Positions 18,717 through 27,200 of a stretch of DNA of 64,000 nt are shown here, in pieces (positions within the stretch are counted from its first letter, which is position 1; each line of letters starts with the position of its first letter). The position numbers and the translations under genes are program-made. The DNA is taken from NCBI RefSeq assembly GCF_001412655.1, contig NZ_CP012996.1, positions 5,642,001 through 5,706,000 of the forward strand, given 5' to 3'. The notes below the pieces were generated by a model. The model was not told the DNA's origin and did no database searches. It saw only the letters and a program-made list of their open reading frames with translations. The DNA is from Pedobacter sp. PACM 27299. GTDB taxonomy: Bacteria > Bacteroidota > Bacteroidia > Sphingobacteriales > Sphingobacteriaceae.

Positions 18717-19883
18717 ATGGCGAGAAAGATCAAGTTTACAAACACCAACAAGTCAACATTTTACACTACAGTACGAAAACGAGTTGATGCTTATTTTATA
18801 GCAAATAACACCACCAGCTATGCCAATCCGGCGATGTGGTTCAAAGTTTTTTTCTTCCTTACCGGCTTAACGAGCATCTATCTGCTTTTGTTATTGGGTA
18901 ACTTCAGCGCGCCTGTGATGTTATTACTGGCCATTATGCTAGGTATATTCGGTGCCTTCGTTGGTTTTAATGTTTGCCATGATGCCATCCATAAAGCACT
19001 ATCTCCTTACCCGGCAGTAAATAAAATTTTCAGTTTCATATTTAATTTGCTGGGTGCAAGTCCGTATGTCTGGAACATCACACATAATATTGTTCACCAT
19101 ACCTATACAAATATCGCAGGTCATGATGAAGATATTGATGTAGCACCAGGACTAATCCGCTTTTCCAACTCAGAAACGGTAAACAGGGTGCAGCAGTACC
19201 AGCATTTTTATGCTTTTGCGCTATACAGTCTGGCTATGCTTTCCTGGGTATTCAGAAAAGATTACAAGAAATTCTTTCAGAAAAAAGTAGGTGAGCATGT
19301 ATTGAGCCATCCCAAAATCGAATACTTCAACCTGTTTTTTTATAAAGCCATTTATTACTTCCTGTTTATTGTACTGCCCTTATTGGTCATGAACATTACC
19401 TGGTGGCAATTTATCATTGGTTTCCTGGCGATGCAATTTGCCCAGGGACTAGTATTAGGACTGGTATTTCAACTGGCACACGTGGTAGAGTCTACAGAAT
19501 TTCCTATGCCTAATGAAGATGGTAACATTGAAGAGGCCTGGGCAGCGCACCAATTACAAACTACGGCTAACTTTGCAGTAAATAGCTCCCTGGCTGCCTT
19601 TTTATGCGGCGGTTTAAACAGACAGGTAGAACACCATTTATTCCCTAAAATCTGTCACATTCACTACCCTGCTATCAGCAAAATTGTGAAAGAAACCGCA
19701 GCGGAATATGATTTGCCTTACAATGAATGTATTACTTTCAGCGATGCTTTAAAATCCCATTACAAGATGTTAAGGAAATTGGGAAAAGAAACCTATAAGA
19801 CTGACCGCTATGTGAACAGGGAAGTGATTCCTTTTCCTGCACCGGGATTCCTGGCTCCTGAGCCTGTTGCGATTCGCAGCTAA
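18717..19883 (+). CDS. Membrane fatty acid desaturase (acyl-lipid / linoleoyl-CoA desaturase type)
   Basis: 388 residues with the three histidine boxes of di-iron desaturases: CHDAIH (about 86-91), HNIVHHTYTN (about 122-131) and QVEHHLFP (about 303-310). The QxxHH form of the third box is that of front-end (delta-5/delta-6) type desaturases, but there is no fused cytochrome b5 domain. Four or so membrane helices lie around residues 43-90 and 205-260. It would introduce a double bond in membrane acyl chains. It is a lone gene divergent from lacI. Confidence 0.92.
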   Translation: MARKIKFTNTNKSTFYTTVRKRVDAYFIANNTTSYANPAMWFKVFFFLTGLTSIYLLLLLGNFSAPVMLLLAIMLGIFGAFVGFNVCHDAIHKALSPYPAVNKIFSFIFNLLGASPYVWNITHNIVHHTYTNIAGHDEDIDVAPGLIRFSNSETVNRVQQYQHFYAFALYSLAMLSWVFRKDYKKFFQKKVGEHVLSHPKIEYFNLFFYKAIYYFLFIVLPLLVMNITWWQFIIGFLAMQFAQGLVLGLVFQLAHVVESTEFPMPNEDGNIEEAWAAHQLQTTANFAVNSSLAAFLCGGLNRQVEHHLFPKICHIHYPAISKIVKETAAEYDLPYNECITFSDALKSHYKMLRKLGKETYKTDRYVNREVIPFPAPGFLAPEPVAIRS

Positions 19884-19919
19884 TCCCACTAAAGGAAGTC
19901 ATTCAAACCTAAATAAAGC

Positions 19920-20285
19920 TTATTTGAGGTAGTTTCCGGCGCTAAGCACTTTTGCCCATTCCTGGTATCCTGCCTTGATCCTTTGTACCATGCCTTTATA
20001 ATTCTGCACAATCATGGCATCATGAATCTCTATGGAAATGTCGCCGGAAATCCCTCTATTCTTCGCATTGGGCATATCCAGCAATTTCGCCCAATTCGTT
20101 CCAGCAGTAATGCTATTCCCTAGAAAAACAATATCCTGCTTTGGACAGCGGTTCATTTTTGAACTTTTCTAACCGTTCCGCATACCCTTTAGACAGGTAA
20201 ACAGTATCCAATTTTAATACCTGTGCAGGACTGCAAACAGGCGATAAAAGAAAGATCAGGGAAATGCGGCTAACATCTAAGCTTA
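19920..20285 (-). pseudogene. Decayed SGNH/GDSL hydrolase remnant
   Basis: Two frames together give a shrunken SGNH hydrolase. The upstream frame has a signal-like segment (ISLIFLLSPVCSPAQ), then YLSKGYAERLEKFKNEPLSK, and hits a stop at 20113-20115. Near 20140 the homology moves to another frame: QDIVFLGNSITAGTNWAKLL (block I with catalytic Ser), then NRGISGD. After that GD the protein jumps to NYKGMVQRIKA and then directly to GYQEWAKVL, so the GxND block and the DGxH block with the catalytic His are missing. No good start codon remains. It follows the glycerophosphodiesterase by a few bases, and was probably its operon partner. Confidence 0.75.
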
Positions 20286-20289
20286 AAAA

Positions 20290-21198
20290 CTAGTGTACCA
20301 GCAAATTCGGATAATCAGAGATGATGCCATCTACCTTTAAATCTTTTAGCTCCTGAATCTCTTTTGCTGAATTTACGGTCCATGGAATCACTTTAATCTC
20401 CTGGTTATGGCATTTCCTGACCAATTCTGCATTGACCATTTTGTAATACGGGCTCAGGATGAAAGGCGAAAAGCCCAGGTCAGCCATATTTTCTTCAAAG
20501 CTTTTTGTATTCGCAACCAGGTAAGAAGTTCTGACCTCCGGATACTTTTTATTTAACACTTGTAAAGTTCTCTTGTCAAAAGACTGAATAACTACAAATG
20601 GGGTAATCCCTTTTTTCTCCAACACCCCCATGAGCAATTTGACAAATGTTTCAGGGTCAGGATTCAATACCCCATCCCCTTCCGGTCCGCATTTCGTTTC
20701 TATATTATAGAACATCGGTTTTTTACCGCTTTGTTCTAAATACAACTGTACCGAGTCAATCAATTCCTCCAGACGGGGGATAAATGTTTTGATCTTTTCT
20801 TGCTGCGGAAAAGCAGGGTAATATTTCGATCCCAGGTCAAAGCTTTTCAATTCCGCATAAGTCATTTGATACACCGGGTATTTTTTAGCATCCCCGGGAG
20901 GGAGTTCCTTTCCATTTGCATCCAGCATAAAGGCCGGACTTAAATAATCATCGTGTGTCACCACAACTTCCCCATCTTTGGTCACATGGGTGTCCATTTC
21001 TAAGGTGGTAATGCCCAGGTCTATTGCCTTTTTCATAGCCATAATGGTATTTTCTGGCATTAATCCACGGGCACCTCGATGGCCTTCCGTACTAAAGGCA
21101 GGGAATTCAGCCTTTGCGCTTACTTTTACCTGTGCATTCAGCTTTACCGGAGCCAATCCGATCACAGCAGCACATACCAATAAGGAAGTCATTTTCAT
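20290..21198 (-). CDS. Glycerophosphodiester phosphodiesterase, exported
   Basis: Read from the ATG at 21198 the protein has 302 residues and a clean signal peptide MKMTSLLVCAAVIGLAPVKLNAQ; the frame stays open upstream to 21294 with weaker starts. GHRGARGLMPENT holds the first catalytic His and Arg, EMDTHVTKDGEVVVTHD the metal ligands and second His, and the C-terminus has VIPWTVNSAKEI, all typical of GDPD enzymes. It hydrolyses deacylated phospholipids to glycerol-3-phosphate and an alcohol in the periplasm. The divergent DeoR/GlpR-type regulator could control it. Confidence 0.92.
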   Translation of the reverse strand: MKMTSLLVCAAVIGLAPVKLNAQVKVSAKAEFPAFSTEGHRGARGLMPENTIMAMKKAIDLGITTLEMDTHVTKDGEVVVTHDDYLSPAFMLDANGKELPPGDAKKYPVYQMTYAELKSFDLGSKYYPAFPQQEKIKTFIPRLEELIDSVQLYLEQSGKKPMFYNIETKCGPEGDGVLNPDPETFVKLLMGVLEKKGITPFVVIQSFDKRTLQVLNKKYPEVRTSYLVANTKSFEENMADLGFSPFILSPYYKMVNAELVRKCHNQEIKVIPWTVNSAKEIQELKDLKVDGIISDYPNLLVH

Positions 21199-21586
21199 AA
21201 TTTTAAATTTATATTGATCAATCTTGCTGTTCCATTTTAGGTTCATTATCATGACACCTTTCGCTTCAAATATCTTCTTATTATTATTAACCAAATATTA
21301 TAGATCCATTAACTTAAAGCCCTACAAACACACAAAATAATACCTGCAGTGCAGTTTTAAATGTAAAAAAAGCGGAACACCTGTGCTGTAAATCAATCCG
21401 AAACCTGGGATATTTAAACAGTGATCAAACGTCATTTTTCACAAATCCTCGCTTAACCTCTAAGCGCAACAAAATGAAAGGTCAAAATATCGACAGCTAA
21501 AAAGATAACTGAATAGTTTATTATTTCCTTTAATTTTGTTGCATCTTTAATTTTAACCACTAAAACCACCACAAAAAGGCCAAAAA
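21199..21586. promoter_or_regulatory. Divergent promoter region between GDPD and DeoR genes
   Basis: This non-coding stretch (if GDPD starts at 21198) holds a TAATTTTG box at 21531-21538, the Bacteroidota -7 form, 48 bases before the DeoR ATG. A small inverted repeat CGCTTA-acctc-TAAGCG lies at 21450-21466. I saw no clear -7 box for the GDPD gene. Confidence 0.5.
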
Positions 21587-22351
21587 ATGATCAATATAGC
21601 AGAAAGACACCAATTCATTCTCCATAGGATTCAAGCAGAGGGATCTGTAGATGTTCAGATTTTATGCAAAGATCTGGATGTTTCTTCGGTGACCATTCGT
21701 AAGGATCTGAAACTACTCGAAGACAAAAAGTTACTTTTCAGGACACATGGCGGCGCCACCTTAAACAACCCGTATACGGTAGACCGGCCAGTAAATGAAA
21801 AAGAGCAATTACAATCTGCTGAAAAGTTAAGGATAGCAGCAGCGGCAGCAGTATTACTCAAAGACAATGATTCTATCATCATTGCTTCCGGCACTACTAT
21901 ACTCGCATTGGCCAGAGCCATTAAACCTCAGGGCAACCTTACTGTGATCACTTCCGCATTGAATGTTGCTTTAGAGCTGATTCCACACGACCATATAGAG
22001 GTGATCCAATTGGGAGGATTATTGAGAAAAAGCTCAGCCTCTGTAACCGGACCATATTCAGACCATATCCTGAGCAATATCTTTTGCAGCAAACTTTTTC
22101 TGGGCGTAGATGGCATCGATTTAGATTTCGGCCTCACCACAACCAATGCTTCTGAAGCACAGCTGAACAAGCAGATGATCGATGCTTCACAAAAAGTGAT
22201 TGTGCTCGCAGATTCCACCAAATTCGGAAAAAGAGGATTCGGAAAGATCTGCGGCATAGAAGAAGTGGATCATATCATTACCGATAGCGGTATTTCCACA
22301 CAGATTTTACAGCAATTGGAGAGTTTGGGCATCGAAGTGACGATCGTTTAA
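21587..22351 (+). CDS. DeoR/GlpR family transcriptional regulator
   Basis: 254 residues. The N-terminal winged helix has the family signature VDVQILCKDLDVSSVTIRKD (about 20-39) and the RTHGGATL hinge (about 53-60). The C-terminal DeoR sensor domain includes GTTILALARAI and FLGVDGIDLDFGLTT, the sugar-phosphate binding features. Such regulators respond to phosphorylated sugars or glycerol-3-phosphate. It is divergent from the glycerophosphodiesterase, which hints at a GlpR-like role, but the effector is unknown. Confidence 0.93.
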   Translation: MINIAERHQFILHRIQAEGSVDVQILCKDLDVSSVTIRKDLKLLEDKKLLFRTHGGATLNNPYTVDRPVNEKEQLQSAEKLRIAAAAAVLLKDNDSIIIASGTTILALARAIKPQGNLTVITSALNVALELIPHDHIEVIQLGGLLRKSSASVTGPYSDHILSNIFCSKLFLGVDGIDLDFGLTTTNASEAQLNKQMIDASQKVIVLADSTKFGKRGFGKICGIEEVDHIITDSGISTQILQQLESLGIEVTIV

Positions 22352-22390
22352 TATAGCAAAAACTTCATCCCCTGTTAATATTACGATTGA

Positions 22391-22398
22391 TATTTTTG
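22391..22398 (+). promoter_or_regulatory. -7 box TATTTTTG upstream of the DUF47 gene
   Basis: It matches the Bacteroidota TAnnTTTG element. It would place transcription start downstream of 22400, which supports the ATG at 22417 over earlier in-frame starts. Confidence 0.55.
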
Positions 22399-22416
22399 AA
22401 TCATATCATCTATAAT

Positions 22417-23058
22417 ATGAACAACTTTTTTAAAGTCTTTAGTCCTAAGGATAAAAAGTTCCAGCCGCTATTTGAACAATGCGGCGGGAACCTGGTACGG
22501 CTGTCGGAAACCTTACTGCTTACTTTTAGCACCACAGATCTGGAAGAACGCAAAGTACACATCAAGGAAATTGAGCGCATGGAACATACCGGCGAACAAA
22601 TCCGCACTAAAGTATTCCTGAGCCTTAGCAAAAGCCTGATCACGCCATTCAGCAGGGAAGACATTCATTCTTTGATCAGCTCTTTGTATGCCATTGCAGA
22701 TTACATGCACACCGCAGCCATTAATGTAGACCTCTATCAGGTAACGGAACTCAATAAGCCGATGATCCACATGGCGCAGCTGCTGATTGAAATGTGCCGT
22801 GATCTGGAAATTGCTCTCAAAGAACTCCGTACTTTCAAGAATACCGGACTGATCAGTGATGTTTGTCTGCGGATTTATAAAGGCGAAGGCCAGGCAGATG
22901 CCGTATGTAATCAAGCCATCGCCTTTTTATTCCAATCCGGTATCAGTCCGATTGAGCTGATTAAACAGAAAGAAATCCTGCAAATCCTCGAGATGGCCGC
23001 TGATAAATGTGATGACGTAGCTAATGTGCTGGAAAGCATCCTCGTGAAAAATTCTTAA
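22417..23058 (+). CDS. DUF47 family (PhoU-like) protein
   Basis: 213 residues from the ATG at 22417 (MNNFFKVFSPKDKKF, the usual DUF47 opening). The whole protein is helical, with conserved ERMEHTGEQIRTKVFLSLSKSLITPFSREDIHSL and a C-terminal EMAADKCDDVANVLESILVK. This is the PhoU-like four-helix family that usually accompanies a Pit phosphate transporter and regulates or binds to it. Here no transporter gene follows, so the partner must be elsewhere. The family call is sound; the role is inferred. Confidence 0.88.
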   Translation: MNNFFKVFSPKDKKFQPLFEQCGGNLVRLSETLLLTFSTTDLEERKVHIKEIERMEHTGEQIRTKVFLSLSKSLITPFSREDIHSLISSLYAIADYMHTAAINVDLYQVTELNKPMIHMAQLLIEMCRDLEIALKELRTFKNTGLISDVCLRIYKGEGQADAVCNQAIAFLFQSGISPIELIKQKEILQILEMAADKCDDVANVLESILVKNS

Positions 23059-23089
23059 GCCCCTATTGTGGTTTCCATAATTAATACTT

Positions 23090-23108
23090 TACTTTGCAAT
23101 ACAAAGTA
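23090..23108. promoter_or_regulatory. Operator-like palindrome TACTTTG-N5-CAAAGTA
   Basis: Perfect 7-bp arms end 5 bases before the ATG of the next gene. The same CTTTG-N5-CAAAGTACTTTT pattern occurs again at 24051 before creD, with the winged-helix regulator encoded between them. Confidence 0.65.
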
Positions 23109-23113
23109 CTTTT

Positions 23114-23734
23114 ATGGAAAAGCAAGAAATCTATTCTGAACTCCATTCCATCAGAAACCTGATGGAACGTTCTGCAAAATTCATCTCCCTAAGCGGATTG
23201 TCAGGAATTTTGGCGGGAGTTTATGCCTTAATTGGGGCAGGTATCGCCTATTCACTGGTGTACGGTCAAACCATGAACATGGATTACCGGGAGCATTATG
23301 TAAATGAGTCCAATCTGTTGTGGAATTTATTTTTTATCGCATTGGCCGTATTGCTGCTTTCCATCAGTACCGGAATTTTCCTCACGCTGCGCAAAGCCGG
23401 GAAGCACAACCAGAAAGTGTGGAACCCGATCAGCAAAAAACTACTGTTCAGCATGTTGGTTCCTTTACTGACCGGAGGTGCACTGATTTTAATCTTGTTT
23501 TTTAGAGGATATTATGGCGTTATCGCCCCTACCTGTCTGATATTTTACGGGCTGGCACTCGTTGGTGCCAGCAACTATACATTCGAAGATGTAAAATGGC
23601 TTGGATTAATGGAGCTGATTCTTGGTATATTCGCCGCTTTATTACCTGGATATGGGCTTATTTTCTGGACCATTGGTTTCGGATTACTCCATATTATTTA
23701 CGGTACGATCATGCATTTTAAATACGACAAGTGA
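23114..23734 (+). CDS. Integral membrane protein of the creD unit
   Basis: 206 residues, not assigned to a named family. It starts with a short amphipathic segment (IYSELHSIRNLMERSAKFISLSG) and has about six hydrophobic helices (near 28-48, 72-95, 113-133, 138-155, 160-178 and 180-200). Its stop overlaps the GTG of the winged-helix regulator (GTGA), so the two are co-translated. Together with creD downstream it forms a unit with the same putative operator in front of the first and third genes. The link to CreD suggests a cell-envelope role, which is inference. Confidence 0.75.
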   Translation: MEKQEIYSELHSIRNLMERSAKFISLSGLSGILAGVYALIGAGIAYSLVYGQTMNMDYREHYVNESNLLWNLFFIALAVLLLSISTGIFLTLRKAGKHNQKVWNPISKKLLFSMLVPLLTGGALILILFFRGYYGVIAPTCLIFYGLALVGASNYTFEDVKWLGLMELILGIFAALLPGYGLIFWTIGFGLLHIIYGTIMHFKYDK

Positions 23735-24033
23735 AAAGCACATTAGCAAATTTTGATAAAGCCTTTGAAAACAGGGTTCGCCTGCAGATCATGAGCATTC
23801 TGGTAGCCAATGAAAATTACGACTTCAATTCTCTGAAAGAATTGCTGGAAGTAACCGATGGTAACCTGGCTTCCCATCTGAAAGCCCTGGAGAAAGAAGC
23901 GTATATCAATGTCTATAAATCCTTTCTGGGCAGAAAGCCCAATACCAGTTATGCCGCTTCAGAACAAGGAAGAATCGCCTTCCTGAAACACCTGGAATCC
24001 CTGGAAAATTTAATCAAACAACAGAAATTTTAA
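23731..24033 (+). CDS. Winged-helix transcriptional regulator (HTH_34/ArsR-like)
   Basis: 100 residues from a GTG start that overlaps the upstream stop. One winged helix fills the protein: FENRVRLQIMSILVANENYDF, then LKELLEVTDGNLASHLKAL as the recognition helix region, and the wing around YINVYKSFLGRKPNTSYAASEQG. No metal-binding Cys or His pairs are seen, so it is not a classical metal sensor. Proteins of this type lie next to creD in many Bacteroidota. The two flanking palindromes make autoregulation of this unit likely. Confidence 0.88.
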   Translation: MKSTLANFDKAFENRVRLQIMSILVANENYDFNSLKELLEVTDGNLASHLKALEKEAYINVYKSFLGRKPNTSYAASEQGRIAFLKHLESLENLIKQQKF

Positions 24034-24050
24034 TTTTTTTTACCCTTCTG

Positions 24051-24067
24051 CTTTGAAATTCAAAGTA
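24051..24067. promoter_or_regulatory. Second operator-like palindrome CTTTG-N5-CAAAG before creD
   Basis: The arms CTTTG (24051-24055) and CAAAG (24061-24065) plus the following TACTTTT match the site at 23091-23112. It lies 18 bases after the regulator stop and 21 bases before the creD ATG. Confidence 0.65.
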
Positions 24068-24086
24068 CTTTTTAAAAACAAAAACC

Positions 24087-25460
24087 ATGGAAAACATTCA
24101 ATTCCCTAAAGAAAAATCAACTTTTGCCCTACTACAGGAATCTGTGGGTGCTAAACTATTTTTAATCGCTGTACTGACCTTGCTCTTACTCATCCCCTCT
24201 TCCTGGGTTCAATACCTGATTCAGGAACGCCAGGGCCGACAAGATGAGGCCATACAGGAAATCTCTGAGAAATGGTCAGGTCCGCAGCTGATTGAAAGTC
24301 CAATCCTGCAGCTTCCTTATAAAACATGGGTTAAAACCTTAGATGTGAACGGAAAATCGATCATGAAAGAAAGCTTCAACACCATTTACCTACTGCCTGA
24401 AAGCCTGGACATACAAAGTGATGTAAAACCGGAAATCCTGCACCGAGGTATATTTGATGCCGTGGTATACCATGCGAAAATCCGTTTAAATGGTAAATTC
24501 AGTGAATTGGAATTGAAAAAATCGGGGATCAATCCAGAACTGGTTTTATGGGATAAAGCAAAGATAGTAGCTGGAATCAGCGACTTTAAAGGCTTAAAAA
24601 GTACGCCCATTATTAAAGTAGCAGGCCAGGTCTATACTGCAGAACCAGATTTTGCGCCAGAAAACCTATTGGTCAATAACCTGGGTATACAAATCGATCT
24701 TTCAGCTGCAAAGCGTTCCGATATCCACTTTAATTATGAATTAGACTTGAGGGGTAGTGAAGCATTAAATTTCCTGCACCTCGGTAAAAACAGCACCATC
24801 AAAGTAAGTGGCGACTGGAACAATCCAAGTTTTACAGGCGCTTTTCTGCCAGAAAACAGAAACATCACAGAAAAACAGTTCAGCAGCACCTGGAAAATGT
24901 CAAATTTCAACAGGCCATTTCCGCAGCAATGGCTTGGCGGACAAGCAGTGCTGACCCCACAAAATAAAATAAAAGCGACGTTTGGGGTGAAATTTTTACT
25001 GCCGGTAGATCAGTACCAGAAAACAATGCGCTCTGCAAAATATGCCATTCTAATCATCTTATTGAGTTTCATCTCACTTTTCTTTATCGAATTACTGAAT
25101 AAAGTGAAAGTAAACCTGCTGCAATATGTCCTGATTGGCGCTGCCATGATCATCTATTATACCCTGTTGTTATCCTTTACGGAACAGGTTGGTTTTGGAG
25201 CCGCTTATTTCATCGCTTCTGTTGCCACGGTGATCCTCGTGAGTACATTTATCGGAGCTTTTCTGAGGAACAAAAAAGCAGCAATAGTTTTTGCGATCAC
25301 CCTCAGTATATTCTACAGCTTTATCTATGTGATTATCCAGTTGCAAGACCTTGCGCTACTCTTTGGCAGTATTGGCTTGTTCATTACAGTGGCTTGTCTG
25401 ATGTATTTTTCAGTTAAGATCAACTGGAATAAACCGGAAACGGCTATTGATCAGCCTTAA
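24087..25460 (+). CDS. creD: Cell envelope integrity / inner membrane protein CreD
   Basis: 457 residues, the usual CreD length. One N-terminal helix (about 24-42, LFLIAVLTLLLLIPSSWV) precedes a large periplasmic domain that includes GPQLIESPILQLPY, and at least five closely packed helices follow (about 316-440). This is the CreD layout. The protein is induced by envelope stress in other bacteria, and its biochemical function is unsettled. Here it is controlled by a winged-helix protein, not by a CreBC two-component system, as far as the window shows. Confidence 0.92.
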   Translation: MENIQFPKEKSTFALLQESVGAKLFLIAVLTLLLLIPSSWVQYLIQERQGRQDEAIQEISEKWSGPQLIESPILQLPYKTWVKTLDVNGKSIMKESFNTIYLLPESLDIQSDVKPEILHRGIFDAVVYHAKIRLNGKFSELELKKSGINPELVLWDKAKIVAGISDFKGLKSTPIIKVAGQVYTAEPDFAPENLLVNNLGIQIDLSAAKRSDIHFNYELDLRGSEALNFLHLGKNSTIKVSGDWNNPSFTGAFLPENRNITEKQFSSTWKMSNFNRPFPQQWLGGQAVLTPQNKIKATFGVKFLLPVDQYQKTMRSAKYAILIILLSFISLFFIELLNKVKVNLLQYVLIGAAMIIYYTLLLSFTEQVGFGAAYFIASVATVILVSTFIGAFLRNKKAAIVFAITLSIFYSFIYVIIQLQDLALLFGSIGLFITVACLMYFSVKINWNKPETAIDQP

Positions 25461-25525
25461 AAAGATATTTGTGATCCTATATCGCTAGCTCTATTGCGGA
25501 TATAAAATCAACCTGCCCATTTTTC

Positions 25526-25558
25526 AGCTCAGCATTCCTTTGAAAAGAATGCTGAGCT
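25526..25558. terminator. Hairpin between convergent creD and M28 peptidase genes
   Basis: Perfect 12-bp arms (25526-25537 and 25547-25558) lie 66 bases after creD and 8 bases after the peptidase stop. The flanking T-runs are weak, so it may work as a shared bidirectional stop. Confidence 0.65.
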
Positions 25559-25565
25559 ATTTGTA

Positions 25566-27116
25566 CTACCACTTCCATTCACCAGCTATCTTCAAAGGAA
25601 CCTCCAGATCATTCTCTTGAAGAAATTTCTTCAATACCTCATTTGATTGTCTGCTCACTGGAATATTTGGTGTATTGGCCAGGGCATAAGCCAGCATGGC
25701 ACTAAATCTCACCGTATTTCTCAATTCCTGATCATCCACCAGGGAGAATACATCTCCATCAGAATGGTAGAAAGGACCGGAATTATTCGGCAGTACTTCT
25801 CCTGCGCCTCCACCTGTTGGGATTCCTTCCAATAAGAAAGGTTGGTGATCACTGTGCAAGCCTGCACCTGCATAAAATATATTTTTGAAACCGCTATCCA
25901 GCTGATTGATCTGGCTGCCCCAGGCATTAAACAAATCTTTCATTTCTTTTCTACTGGTTGAAAATCCTTTAGGATTATTGGCCATATCATAGTTCAGCAT
26001 GAACCTGACTTTATCCAGTGTATTTTGTTTATGCTCCGCAGCAACGTAAGCTTTTGAACCTAATAACCCTTGTTCTTCCCCCATGAACAGTACAAATTCA
26101 AGTGTACGTGCTGTCTTTAAGTTTAATTTTTTGAAAGTACGCGCCATATCAATGATGGCGAAAGAACCAATGCCATTGTCAATGGCACCTGTTGCCAGAT
26201 CCCAGCTGTCCAAATGACCACCTACTACAATCTTTTCGGCAGGTAAAGTTGTTCCTTTTAAGGTAGCAATGACGTTCCTCGCTTTAATCAAACCAGAGAA
26301 ATTACTCATATTTAAGCTGGCATATTGCGGCTTACTTTTTAAGGTTTCTTTTAAAGCCATCCCATCTTCCAAACCGATGCAAAGCGCAGGGATTGGGATC
26401 AGTTTTCCGGTAACCGAAGCCGTTCCAGTCAGCAATACCCCTCCTTTTACACCATTGATCAGGATAATTCCTCTGGCACCATGCTGAATGGCTATCGCTG
26501 CTTTTTCTGATCGGTGCAGGTAAGGCGTTTTTTCAGCAGAACCGGGGAGTACGCCCAGATAAACCAGGGCAATTTTACCTTTCACCTTTCCACCATCCTT
26601 GATATAATCTGCTTCCAGGCCATTCCCTAAATCTATGAGCTCCCCAAATACACTGGTTTTTACCGGCGAATGTGCCAAAGTAACTGAGTTTACTTTTTTC
26701 AATTCTTTTTCCGAATCTCCGATTTTTGTCTCATTGCTGATCCTGCTCCAGCTTTCCACTTCAAAAGGCTGGAATTTTACCTCATAGCCATAGGACTTCA
26801 GCAGTTGATAGGCATAAGCCTCTGCTTTCGCTCCATTTGCGGATCCAGTTAATCGGTGGCCAATATTTTCTGTAGCGAATTTCAAGTTATCGTAAGCCTT
26901 GGAATTGGCTTGCACTTCCGCATTTATTTGCTGGAAAACGGGACCAAAATTACCCTGAACCTTCATTTGCGAAGATACTGATGTGATGACTGTTGACTGT
27001 GCAAGGGCTTGTACGCCCGTTTCGGCAGAAGTTTGTATCGTAGTTTGAGCCTCCGCAGCAACTGCGCCAGCACAAATCAATAGACTAAAAGAGCTTTCAT
27101 AAAGGAGAAATTTCAA
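25566..27116 (-). CDS. M28 family zinc aminopeptidase/carboxypeptidase Q-like, exported; start region out of frame
   Basis: 516 residues read from a TTG start. A PA domain (about 120-265) is inserted before the M28 domain, whose metal-site motifs are clear: GGHLDSWDLATGAIDNG (His and bridging Asp) and FMGEEQGLLGS (catalytic Glu), with a later YDMAN Asp and a C-terminal HSDHQPF/FYHSDGD region. The start is odd. An ATG at 27100 gives MKALL and then a stop after seven codons; adding one T to the minus-strand T4 (27087-27090) would join it to LLICAGAVAAEAQ as a standard signal peptide. So either the TTG start is used or one base is missing. Confidence 0.85.
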   Translation of the reverse strand: MKFLLYESSFSLLICAGAVAAEAQTTIQTSAETGVQALAQSTVITSVSSQMKVQGNFGPVFQQINAEVQANSKAYDNLKFATENIGHRLTGSANGAKAEAYAYQLLKSYGYEVKFQPFEVESWSRISNETKIGDSEKELKKVNSVTLAHSPVKTSVFGELIDLGNGLEADYIKDGGKVKGKIALVYLGVLPGSAEKTPYLHRSEKAAIAIQHGARGIILINGVKGGVLLTGTASVTGKLIPIPALCIGLEDGMALKETLKSKPQYASLNMSNFSGLIKARNVIATLKGTTLPAEKIVVGGHLDSWDLATGAIDNGIGSFAIIDMARTFKKLNLKTARTLEFVLFMGEEQGLLGSKAYVAAEHKQNTLDKVRFMLNYDMANNPKGFSTSRKEMKDLFNAWGSQINQLDSGFKNIFYAGAGLHSDHQPFLLEGIPTGGGAGEVLPNNSGPFYHSDGDVFSLVDDQELRNTVRFSAMLAYALANTPNIPVSRQSNEVLKKFLQENDLEVPLKIAGEWKW

Positions 27117-27171
27117 TGAAAATAAGGATTTTGGCCCTACAAGTTGTACCTGTGGGTCATTTTATTTGCAA

Positions 27172-27179
27172 CAAATTTA
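27172..27179 (-). promoter_or_regulatory. -7 box TAAATTTG for the M28 peptidase gene
   Basis: It matches TAnnTTTG on the minus strand, about 55-70 bases before the candidate starts. A second TAAATTTG lies a few bases upstream (near 27183-27190). Confidence 0.5.
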
Positions 27180-27200
27180 TAGCAAATTTATGGCAGAGAA

